A stretch of 9,099 nt of DNA, from NCBI GenBank assembly GCA_007128275.1, contig SKXR01000029.1:1-9099 (forward strand). Reading direction: 5' to 3'. Positions within the stretch are counted from its first letter, which is position 1. Every line of letters begins with the position of its first letter. The stretch comes from Kiritimatiellia bacterium (GTDB lineage: Bacteria; Verrucomicrobiota; Kiritimatiellia; SLAD01). The translations under genes and the position numbers were made by a program. Below, one piece after another: positions 1-5,665 of the stretch. The notes below the pieces were generated by a model, which saw only the letters and a program-made list of their open reading frames with translations, did not search any database and was not told the origin of the DNA.

Positions 1-36
1 AAGGGCAGCACGTTCACGATTCGCTTGCCGCTATAA
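1..36 (+). CDS. C-terminal end of a sensor histidine kinase (partial)
   Basis: Only the last 11 residues and the TAA stop are present; the tail reads KGSTFTIRLPL. A Gly-Ser-x-Phe-x-(I/V)-x-Leu-Pro ending is typical of the final strand of the HATPase_c domain in sensor histidine kinases. A PhoR-type kinase beside a pst/porin cluster would be the phosphate-starvation sensor partnering a PhoB-type response regulator, but the sensor domain and the phospho-accepting histidine lie outside the window. PhoR is therefore an inference from the neighbours. The gene converges on the minus-strand porin and a strong hairpin lies between them. Confidence 0.7.
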   Translation, partial: KGSTFTIRLPL

Positions 37-51
37 CGAGTCGGGCTGAAG

Positions 52-105
52 GCGCGTATCCGCCACGGCAATGCGGTGGCCGATACCGAAGCGATGGATA
101 CGCGC
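52..105. repeat. Nested inverted repeat after the kinase stop
   Basis: GCGCGTATCC at 52-61 pairs perfectly with GGATACGCGC at 96-105. Inside, GCCAC (62-66) pairs with GTGGC (76-80). The whole could fold as a two-tier stem-loop in the kinase mRNA 3' region, about 20 bp before the terminator hairpin. There is no T-tract, so it is not itself an intrinsic terminator. It could be a short palindromic repeat or an mRNA-stabilising structure. Confidence 0.4.
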
Positions 106-123
106 GTACGAATGATTTCAATG

Positions 124-165
124 AACAGGCCGCGCTCTCCGGCGGAGAGCGCGGCCTGTTGTTTT
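124..165 (+). terminator. Intrinsic terminator between the convergent kinase and porin genes
   Basis: A perfect 17-bp stem (124-140 with 144-160) with a 3-nt loop GGC is followed on the plus strand by TTGTTTT (159-165). It lies between the kinase stop (34-36) and the porin stop (184-186). For the plus strand it is a good rho-independent terminator. On the minus strand the stem is equally strong but is followed only by CATTGAAATC, a weak T-run, so termination of the porin transcript here is plausible but less certain. Confidence 0.85.
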
Positions 166-183
166 GCGAATCGCCCGGCCGGA

Positions 184-1533
184 TCAGAACAACATGCGCC
201 ACGCGGTGGTGACCGTGGTGGATTCGAGTGTGCCGGCGTCGGTGTACTTCAACTCCGCCAGTTCCACGCCGAACATCAGCTTGTGGCCGTGACCGGCGAA
301 GTAATAGTTCAGGCCCAGGTAAAGAGCCTGATATTCATCGCCCGCCTGCGGATCGACTTTGCTGACCACTTCGCCCGCGTCGTCCAGTGTTTCGCGGACT
401 TTCAGTGAGGGGACATCACGGGTGTAACGGCTCGGGGCGCGCACGCCGCGTTCCCTGTCGGATTCGACCTGCTCGTAGCGAAGCACCGCTTGGACGTTGT
501 CCGTCAGATAGAACGAGGGCATGATATAGAAGCCCTTGATCTCGTCGCCGTCATTGTCCCCGATGAAGTATTCCGCGCGCAGATCGAATCCGCCTGTGGC
601 GAACTGGCCGGCGACGGTGATGACGTCGTCAAACTTGGCGCCGATCTTGCCCTCAGGATCATCGCTGTTCAGATACACGCCCTGCACGCGCAGTCTATTG
701 TCGCCAACGAAATCGTCGAGCTTCAGGCCGACCAGCGCGTTGTAAAGGTATTTCGAGTCTGTTCCGCCCGGATTCCGGTTATCCCGGTCGGTGTACACGC
801 CCACGCCGTAGTACAGCGCACCGAGTTCGCCGTCCAGCGCGAGGCCGGTTTGCGGGCCCGGCGCGGCGACGAGGCTGTTGATCAGCGTGCGTTCCACGGT
901 CAGGATCTCCGCCGATGAGGTGTTCTCTTCCAGGCTCGAGTGCGGCTTGTCGTACCCGACCTTGAGATAGGCCGGCTGGTGTTCGCGCCATTGCAGAAAC
1001 GCGGACCGCATGGAGAGGTCCGAACCCGGCACGAGATTGGCTTCCACCTGGGCGCGCACGCTGTCGAAGAGCGTTCCGCGCAGGCCGATGCGCGCGCGGC
1101 GCACCTCGAAGGTCGTGAAGTCGTCGCTGCCTTCGTCGCTCTTGGCGTCCACATAACCGAACTGCGTCTGGATACGGCCCCGAATCTGCAGGTCCTTCAC
1201 CACGCCGCTGGTTGCGGGACGCACGGTATAGTTCGGCGCTTTGCCGCGTAGATCCGTGGCTTGTTCGGTCGTGATGGCGTTGTTGGCTTCCAGCGTGTTT
1301 AGCAGGTCGTTGTAGGTGGCCTCCGCCACGGGAACGCCGGGGTAAAGAATCGCGGCGATGGCTGCCGTTGCCAAGAGTCTAATCCGCTTTCCCTTGCAGA
1401 AATCATTCGGCGTCGCATAGCTCCGCCCTCCATTGGGGAGGACAGGGCATGTGGAGGGGCGAGCTATGCGAGCCCGTATACCCGATGTCCGGATGGTTTC
1501 TACAAAGCTAATCCGTTTCATATATATTTTCAT
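184..1533 (-). CDS. Phosphate-selective porin (OprO/OprP family)
   Basis: Outer-membrane beta-barrel of about 449 aa, close to the usual OprO/OprP length. A short helical, acidic segment (NDLLNTLEANNAIT) follows the signal peptide, and the barrel begins with LQIRGRIQTQFGYVD. Amphipathic strands with aromatic girdles follow, and the chain ends in WRMLF; a terminal Phe is the BAM recognition signal. Members form anion channels for phosphate or polyphosphate, fitting the divergent pst operon. Start: ATG at 1533 has AGGAGA (1543-1548) 9 nt upstream; a TTG at 1536 or an ATG at 1521-1519 are alternatives. The N-terminus is odd: about 43 extra residues, encoded by a repeat, precede the hydrophobic core of the signal peptide, which ends with VAEA. 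Without them the precursor would open MKRIRLLATAAIAA, an ordinary signal peptide. Family assignment is firm; substrate is inferred from context. Confidence 0.85.
   Translation of the reverse strand: MKIYMKRISFVETIRTSGIRARIARPSTCPVLPNGGRSYATPNDFCKGKRIRLLATAAIAAILYPGVPVAEATYNDLLNTLEANNAITTEQATDLRGKAPNYTVRPATSGVVKDLQIRGRIQTQFGYVDAKSDEGSDDFTTFEVRRARIGLRGTLFDSVRAQVEANLVPGSDLSMRSAFLQWREHQPAYLKVGYDKPHSSLEENTSSAEILTVERTLINSLVAAPGPQTGLALDGELGALYYGVGVYTDRDNRNPGGTDSKYLYNALVGLKLDDFVGDNRLRVQGVYLNSDDPEGKIGAKFDDVITVAGQFATGGFDLRAEYFIGDNDGDEIKGFYIMPSFYLTDNVQAVLRYEQVESDRERGVRAPSRYTRDVPSLKVRETLDDAGEVVSKVDPQAGDEYQALYLGLNYYFAGHGHKLMFGVELAELKYTDAGTLESTTVTTAWRMLF
1379..1515 (-). repeat. In-frame palindromic element inserted in the porin signal sequence
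   Basis: CTAATCCG occurs at 1379-1386 and again at 1508-1515, a period of 129 bp, exactly 43 codons. Between the copies lies an inverted repeat: CGCATAGCTCCGCCCTCCA (1414-1432) against the reverse complement of 1452-1470, matching 17 of 19 positions. The layout (direct repeats flanking an inverted-repeat element with no coding capacity of its own) resembles a small non-autonomous mobile or REP-like element with a target duplication. The insert introduces no stop and no in-frame ATG/GTG start before the signal peptide, so the porin precursor must carry it if translation begins upstream. Confidence 0.65.
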
Positions 1534-1937
1534 CAATTGTCATCTCCTGATTGTGCTGCATGAGCCGCCGTTCTTTTCTGTGTGTCGGTAAACTGAGATT
1601 CCTGAATCCCTGTTGTATTCGTCTTCTTTCGTACACCTCCTGGTTCGGTTTCGGTCTTGATGTCATCGCGGCGGAGTTTTCGCGGGGACTGTTACGTGGA
1701 TGTGAGGTGGGCGTGAGAAGATCATCAAGCGATCTTGGGCTGGGGGGGCGAACGGAGTGGAGCAGGTGTCTTGCCTGTTTCACCTTGCCGCAACGGAATC
1801 GGCAAGCGTTCTGGTTTTCCCGTGCGCACCAACTTCTAATGCGTCAAACACAACCGCTTAACGCGCTTCCCTGAACCTGCCCGCAAAACGTGAGACCCGG
1901 GCGGCCGGGGATGGTCAGGCTGGCCATCGCGTATGTG

Positions 1938-1970
1938 TTTCTAACGACGCGCTCATGGATTTCTAACACG
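1938..1970 (+). promoter_or_regulatory. Candidate Pho-box-like direct repeats upstream of pstS
   Basis: Three consecutive 11-bp units: TTTCTAACGAC (1938-1948), GCGCTCATGGA (1949-1959) and TTTCTAACACG (1960-1970). The outer two share TTTCTAAC exactly; the middle keeps CT-x-A in register. PhoB-family regulators bind tandem repeats spaced 11 bp apart, one per helical turn, although the E. coli word is CTGTCAT rather than this one. The site ends 139 bp before the pstS ATG. A near-identical word TTTCTAATGAC occurs on the opposite strand at 2071-2081, and TTCTAAT at 1834-1840. The last unit overlaps a small hairpin, AACACG/CGTGTT (1965-1979). Operator role is inferred from spacing and position only. 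Confidence 0.4.
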
Positions 1971-2070
1971 GTTCGTGTTCAGTACCGGGCAGAACAAGAC
2001 GGCGCTGGACGGACCATGAAGAGAGGAGGCCCCGAAGCGGCGAAATAGACAAATAGCGTTTTGGACCACA

Positions 2071-2081
2071 GTCATTAGAAA
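2071..2081 (-). promoter_or_regulatory. Inverted copy of the candidate Pho-box word
   Basis: The complement reads TTTCTAATGAC, 10 of 11 identical to the 1938-1948 unit. It lies 28 bp upstream of the pstS start, where a bound regulator would more likely affect initiation or the 5' leader than activate from upstream. It could be coincidence. Confidence 0.25.
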
Positions 2082-2109
2082 TCAGACCAATGAACAAGGG
2101 AGCACGATT

Positions 2110-3096
2110 ATGAAGACTACGAGAAGTATGAGAAGACACGCGGCGGCTTTGGTAGCCGCTGTCACGGTAGCCCTGTCGGGAACGGCGCAGGCGCAGTTGC
2201 AAGTGGATTCGGAGTTGCCGGAATACACCCCGGTGTCGGGGATCTCGGGTAACTTGAACTCGATCGGATCGGATACGCTGAACAACCTGATGTTGATGTG
2301 GGCGGAAGGCTTCCGGGCCATCTACCCCAACGTCAACATTCAGATTCAAGGCGCGGGGTCGAGCACGGCGCCGGCGGCGTTGATCGACGGCACGGCCCAG
2401 ATCGGCCCGATGAGTCGTCCGATGACCGGCGCGGAAATCGACCGCTTCGAGGCGCGATACGGATACGCCCCGACGGAAGTGCGCGTGGGCATCGACGCGC
2501 TGGCCGTGTTCGTGCATCGCGACAATCCGATCGCCGGCCTGAACCTCCAGCAAGTGGACTCGATCTTTTCCAGCACCTACCGATTGGGTGGTCGACCGAT
2601 CGCGACCTGGGGCGAAGTGGGGCTGACAGGGGATTGGGCGAACCGCCCGATTTCCTTGTACGGACGGAACAGCGTCAGCGGCACCTACGGGCTCTTCAAG
2701 AACATCGCCCTCGGCGGCGGTGATTTTGACGATAACCGGTATCAGGAACAGCCGGGCTCGTCCACGGTCGTGCAATCGATCACGGCGGATCGTTACGGGA
2801 TCGGTTATTCGGGCATCGGGTACGGCACGTCCGGCGTGCGCGCCATACCGGTGGCCGACGGCGACAGCCAAGAGCTGTACGAGCCGACCCCCGAAAACTG
2901 CATCAGCGGCGATTATCCGCTGGCGCGGTTTCTGTTCGTTTATGTGAACAAGAATCCGCGTGAGCCGATGGATCGGCTGACGTTTGAGTTCATTCGGTAC
3001 ATCAACTCCCGGCAAGGCCAGGAAGTGGTCGTGCGCGACGGGTTCTTCCCGCTGCCCGCCGTCGTGGCGGCGGAGACGGTGAAATCGATGCAGTAA
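2110..3096 (+). CDS. pstS: Periplasmic phosphate-binding protein PstS
   Basis: Substrate-binding subunit of the high-affinity phosphate ABC transporter, 328 aa. The ATG is preceded by AAGGGAG (2096-2102) at 7-nt spacing. Residues 1-28 are a Sec signal peptide: basic MKTTRSMRRH, hydrophobic AAALVAAVTVAL, cleavage after AQA. There is no lipobox cysteine at the cleavage site, so the product should be a soluble periplasmic protein. Phosphate-pocket loops of the family are visible: SIGSDT (51-56), GAGSST (81-86), the GPMSRPM segment (99-105) and RNSVSGT (186-192). First gene of pstSCAB-phoU; the following 196 bp contain GC-rich hairpins that could protect the 3' end of pstS mRNA and help PstS exceed the permease subunits. 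Probably regulated from the upstream 11-bp repeats. Confidence 0.93.
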   Translation: MKTTRSMRRHAAALVAAVTVALSGTAQAQLQVDSELPEYTPVSGISGNLNSIGSDTLNNLMLMWAEGFRAIYPNVNIQIQGAGSSTAPAALIDGTAQIGPMSRPMTGAEIDRFEARYGYAPTEVRVGIDALAVFVHRDNPIAGLNLQQVDSIFSSTYRLGGRPIATWGEVGLTGDWANRPISLYGRNSVSGTYGLFKNIALGGGDFDDNRYQEQPGSSTVVQSITADRYGIGYSGIGYGTSGVRAIPVADGDSQELYEPTPENCISGDYPLARFLFVYVNKNPREPMDRLTFEFIRYINSRQGQEVVVRDGFFPLPAVVAAETVKSMQ

Positions 3097-3098
3097 TT

Positions 3099-3117
3099 AA
3101 GGAGCGGGTATCAAATG
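3099..3117 (+). promoter_or_regulatory. Shine-Dalgarno plus ATG stranded upstream of pstC
   Basis: AAGGAG (3099-3104) is followed after 10 nt by ATG (3115-3117), directly before the GC-rich repeat block. This looks like the original initiation signal for the gene after pstS, now separated from the pstC reading frame by about 175 bp of repeat. The ATG frame differs from the pstC frame. Confidence 0.45.
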
Positions 3118-3285
3118 CTTACCCTCCCCGCCCCGCATGTGCGGGGCGGGGCGCCCCTCCGGAGGAGGGGATACCCCTTGGGGATGCGCGCTCAGGTGGG
3201 CTTTTGGCGGGATAATAGAATGCAATCGGTCACGCATACAGTAAGGACACATCCCCTCCTTGGAGGGGACCGAGGGGTGGGTTGA
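3115..3285 (+). CDS. Putative 56-codon leader frame across the pstS-pstC repeat
   Basis: From the ATG at 3115, which has its own Shine-Dalgarno, an uninterrupted frame of 56 codons crosses the whole repeat block and stops at TGA 3283-3285, 7 nt before the likely pstC GTG (3293). The product (starts MLTLPAPHVRGG, ends GGDRGVG) is rich in Gly, Arg and Pro and resembles no family I know, as expected for translated repeat DNA. Its value may be mechanical: ribosomes crossing it would melt the hairpins and could reinitiate on pstC, which has no good Shine-Dalgarno of its own. It may also be chance. Confidence 0.3.
   Translation: MLTLPAPHVRGGAPLRRRGYPLGMRAQVGFWRDNRMQSVTHTVRTHPLLGGDRGVG
3121..3270 (+). 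repeat. GC-rich palindromic repeat block in the pstS-pstC junction
   Basis: Three hairpins are visible: a perfect 12-bp stem with 2-nt loop (3126-3151, CCCCGCCCCGCA arm), a 7-bp stem CCCCTCC/GGAGGGG (3154-3170), and an 8-bp stem TCCCCTCC/GGAGGGGA with loop TT (3252-3269). In addition AGGAGGGGAT (3163-3172) is perfectly complementary to ATCCCCTCCT (3251-3260), so the second and third hairpins compete with one long-range pairing. No T-tract follows the strong hairpins, so these are not intrinsic terminators. Likely roles are REP-like stabilisation of pstS mRNA and reduction of downstream expression. The CCCCTCC-TTGGAGGGG word looks like a dispersed repeat family. Confidence 0.65.
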
Positions 3286-3292
3286 TATTTCT

Positions 3293-5593
3293 GTGAATGG
3301 TACGCCTTCAAAACCGCTTCCCGAACGCTTCGTCGTGGCGCCCGCGACGTTGTGGTTCGACCGTTTCATGAACCACTTCATCAAGGTTGGCGGCTTGTCC
3401 ATCATTGTGGCGGTATCGCTTATTTTCTTTTTCATTCTATTGCAGATTCTGCCACTCTTTCGCGGCGCGCGCGTTCAGGAGTATGGCAGCTTGCCCGTGC
3501 CGCCCGGTGACTATGTCCTGATGGGCACGGACGAGTGGTCGGAATTACCGTTCCTGCTCGACACCGCCGGCTCCTTGCACTTCGTCGATACGGTTGAGCC
3601 AGACGGGCCGCATGATCGAGGGCATTTCGTGCGCGCCCCGGCTTTTCTGGAGGAGGTCGAAGCGGCCGTTGTGCGCTATAACGAGTATCAGGCCCGTCTT
3701 GCCTATGGCACGGTGGACGGACGATTCGCCATCGTCGATGTGAAGTACCGTCCCACCTTTCCGGACCGTGGCGGGCGTGAGGTGCTGGTGAATCTGGAGG
3801 AAACGCCCCTGCTGTCCATCGGACGAGAGGGCGTGGCGCTCGACATGATCGCGTATGGTGATTCGGGTGCGCGCAAACTCGCGGCGGCGGTCCAGCAGGT
3901 CGACGGCCGTTACGAGTTGCACGTCGTATCCCTTGCGCAACGGAGAACGTTGTTAGGGCCGGGCGAATTGCGCGTGGACCAAGCCTACGATCTGACCGAC
4001 TATCTGGACGGGGAACCTGCGCACGTGGTGATCCCTTCCGACGCAGACGCGCTGTTGATCGCGATGCAGGACGGCCGTGTTCGGTATTTGCACTATGACG
4101 GTCGGGTCTTTACGGAGCGGCAGGTGTTTCAGCCGTTTGCGGATCTGGCCAACTCACGGATTGCCAGCATGGACTTTCTGTTGGGCGACGTATCGATCGT
4201 CATGACGTCCGTATCCGGGGAAAACCGGATGTACAGCATCTATCGCGATCCGGACAAGGATATGCGTATTTGGGGGCACACGAAGACCTTTGCGTCCATG
4301 GACCACGCTGCGGCCTTCTATTCTGCGGGGATGCGCAATAAATCGTTTCTTATCGGGAGCGGACGTTTCGCATCGTTGCGATATGCCACCACCAAACAAA
4401 TCCGCTGGGAAGATGAACTGCCGTTCGATATCCGGCTGGCGCTGTTGGGGCCGCGATACGACCGGCTGTTGTTTCTCGACGCCGAGGATACGCTGCATTT
4501 CTATGATTTGCGGGATCCGCATCCGCAAGCGGGTTGGAAAACCTATTTCGCGAAGATTCAATACGAGGGGCAGGCGGAAGCCTCCTATGCCTGGCAATCT
4601 ACGGGTGGGCGGGATGATTTCGAACGGAAGTTGTCACTGGTCCCGCTCATCATCGGCACGCTGAAAGGCACCTTCTACGCCATGTTCTTCGCGTTGCCGA
4701 TCGCGCTGATGGCGGCACTTTACACCTCGCAATTTCTCAAGCCCGAAATCAAACGCTTCGTCAAGCCGACCATGGAGATCATGGCCTCGTTGCCTTCCGT
4801 CGTGTTGGGTTTCCTCGCCGCCTTGTGGTTGGCGCCGATTGTAAGCAACGCGGTGCCCTCGGTTATTCTGGCGGTCGTGGGGGTCACCGTTAGCGCCTAT
4901 ACGTTCGGCTATGTGTGGGGACATCTACCGCCGCATATCCGTCTGCGCCTCAAGCCCGGATATGAATTCATTGTCTTTGTGCCCGTCATGTGCTTGGCCG
5001 CCTACGCGTGTTGGACGCTCGGGCCGGTGATGGAACGGACATTCTTTCTGGTGACCGACCCGAGCACCGGATTGCAGGTCGCCGACTTCCGGTTGTGGTT
5101 TCCGACGGTAACGGGGCTGGGTTTTGAACAGCGAAACGCCTTTGTGGTCGGGTTTGTTATGGGCTTCGCGGTGATCCCGATCATCTTCACCATTTCCGAG
5201 GATGCCCTGTCCAATGTGCCCGATGCGTTCCGATCCGGGTCCCTTGCGCTTGGCGCCAGCCGCTGGCAGACCGCGGTGAACATCGTGTTGCCGACGGCTT
5301 CCGCAGGGATCTTCTCGGCGATCATGATCGGGCTGGGTCGGGCAGTGGGCGAAACCATGATCGTCGTCATGGCCACGGGCAACACGCCCGTTACGGAACT
5401 CAACCCGTTCACCGGCATGCGCACGTTATCGGCGAACATCGCCGTCGAACTACCCGAAGCGCCCTATCTAGGCACGCTATACCGGACCCTATTCCTCGGT
5501 GCGTTCGTCCTGTTCCTGATGACATTCATCGTGAACACCGTAGCGGAGATTCTGCGCCAGCATTTGCGCGAAAAATATAGGGCGGTCGAATAG
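3293..5593 (+). CDS. pstC: Phosphate ABC transporter permease PstC, large form
   Basis: Inner-membrane permease subunit, about 766 aa from GTG 3293 (777 aa from an alternative TTG at 3260); classical PstC is near 320 aa. Numbering from the TTG: transmembrane helix at about 44-67 (IKVGGLSIIVAVSLIFFFIL), a periplasmic domain of roughly 390 residues, then the permease domain from about 458 with several helices. The EAA cytoplasmic loop that docks to PstB begins near 647 (EDALSNVPDAF, then GSLALGASRWQT). The periplasmic part shows recurring units of the type DGRVRYLHYDG, DGRFAIVDV and DTLHFYDLRD, suggesting a beta-propeller-like fold (inference). Start is uncertain: the TTG lies in the loop of a repeat hairpin with no Shine-Dalgarno; the GTG follows the leader stop by 7 nt, suggesting coupled reinitiation. 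It ends 8 nt before the pstA GTG. Confidence 0.88.
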   Translation: MNGTPSKPLPERFVVAPATLWFDRFMNHFIKVGGLSIIVAVSLIFFFILLQILPLFRGARVQEYGSLPVPPGDYVLMGTDEWSELPFLLDTAGSLHFVDTVEPDGPHDRGHFVRAPAFLEEVEAAVVRYNEYQARLAYGTVDGRFAIVDVKYRPTFPDRGGREVLVNLEETPLLSIGREGVALDMIAYGDSGARKLAAAVQQVDGRYELHVVSLAQRRTLLGPGELRVDQAYDLTDYLDGEPAHVVIPSDADALLIAMQDGRVRYLHYDGRVFTERQVFQPFADLANSRIASMDFLLGDVSIVMTSVSGENRMYSIYRDPDKDMRIWGHTKTFASMDHAAAFYSAGMRNKSFLIGSGRFASLRYATTKQIRWEDELPFDIRLALLGPRYDRLLFLDAEDTLHFYDLRDPHPQAGWKTYFAKIQYEGQAEASYAWQSTGGRDDFERKLSLVPLIIGTLKGTFYAMFFALPIALMAALYTSQFLKPEIKRFVKPTMEIMASLPSVVLGFLAALWLAPIVSNAVPSVILAVVGVTVSAYTFGYVWGHLPPHIRLRLKPGYEFIVFVPVMCLAAYACWTLGPVMERTFFLVTDPSTGLQVADFRLWFPTVTGLGFEQRNAFVVGFVMGFAVIPIIFTISEDALSNVPDAFRSGSLALGASRWQTAVNIVLPTASAGIFSAIMIGLGRAVGETMIVVMATGNTPVTELNPFTGMRTLSANIAVELPEAPYLGTLYRTLFLGAFVLFLMTFIVNTVAEILRQHLREKYRAVE

Positions 5594-5598
5594 GAGGG
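5592..5598 (+). promoter_or_regulatory. Shine-Dalgarno that selects the GTG start of pstA
   Basis: AGGAGGG overlaps the pstC TAG stop and lies 3 nt from GTG 5602. The later ATG at 5671 has nothing resembling a ribosome binding site in the preceding 15 nt. If the 63 bp between the two TACG words (5599-5602 and 5662-5665) is removed in silico, the same AGGAGGG falls 9 nt before that ATG, a normal spacing. Confidence 0.6.
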
Positions 5599-5601
5599 TA
5601 C

Positions 5602-5665
5602 GTGTTCGGTGTCCAGTATTCCGTAACACCGACTACCGAACACCGAACACTGAATACTGAATACG
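5602..5665 (+). repeat. Palindromic repeat element forming the pstA N-terminus
   Basis: GTGTTCGGTGT (5602-5612) is the exact reverse complement of ACACCGAACAC (5640-5650), and CAGTATTC (5614-5621) of GAATACTG (5652-5659). The element is built from short words (ACCGAACAC, TGAATAC) repeated in tandem and inverted order. TACG occurs at both edges (5599-5602, 5662-5665), a 63-bp period equal to 21 codons. The frame stays open across it, adding 23 residues (MFGVQYSV...) before the MSTVLKQEK start. It looks like an intergenic repeat that landed between a ribosome binding site and its start codon. Confidence 0.6.

Larger units (their letters stand above)
1534..2109. promoter_or_regulatory. Divergent control region between porin and pstS
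   Basis: No convincing gene lies in these roughly 570 bases, which must hold the promoters for the porin (leftward) and the pst operon (rightward). Visible elements are the porin Shine-Dalgarno AGGAGA (1543-1548 on the complement), a second AGGAGGTG on the complement at about 1634-1641 with no start at a usable distance, a 7-bp hairpin CTTGCCG/CGGCAAG (1784-1790 with 1800-1806), the TTTCTAAC words at 1938-1970 and 2071-2081, and the pstS Shine-Dalgarno. I cannot identify a clear sigma-70 -35/-10 pair for either gene, which is compatible with activator-dependent (PhoB-type) promoters. Confidence 0.6.

Noticed and set aside
1508..1783. 91-codon minus-strand frame overlapping the porin start, containing an AGGAGGTG
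   Set aside because: No start codon lies at a workable distance from the AGGAGGTG, the product is low in recognisable features, and it overlaps the porin translation start in another frame.
1894..1926. GC-rich small palindromes (CCCGG/CCGGG and GATGGTC/GGCCATC) upstream of the TTTCTAAC words
   Set aside because: Stems of 5-7 bp with wobble are common by chance at this GC content and have no supporting context.
1963..3015. Long open frame (350 codons) on the minus strand opposite pstS
   Set aside because: It is antisense to a clear PstS; its Arg/His-rich composition is the usual shadow of GC-rich coding DNA, with no recognisable domain.
3126..3151. Strong GC hairpin after pstS read as an intrinsic terminator
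   Set aside because: No T-tract follows (the next bases are CGCCCC), and pstC depends on readthrough; a repeat or mRNA-stabilising hairpin is more likely.
5602..5665. Possible CRISPR-like or tandem array because of the repeated short words
   Set aside because: The words are only 8-11 nt, occur in inverted as well as direct orientation and have no regular spacers.
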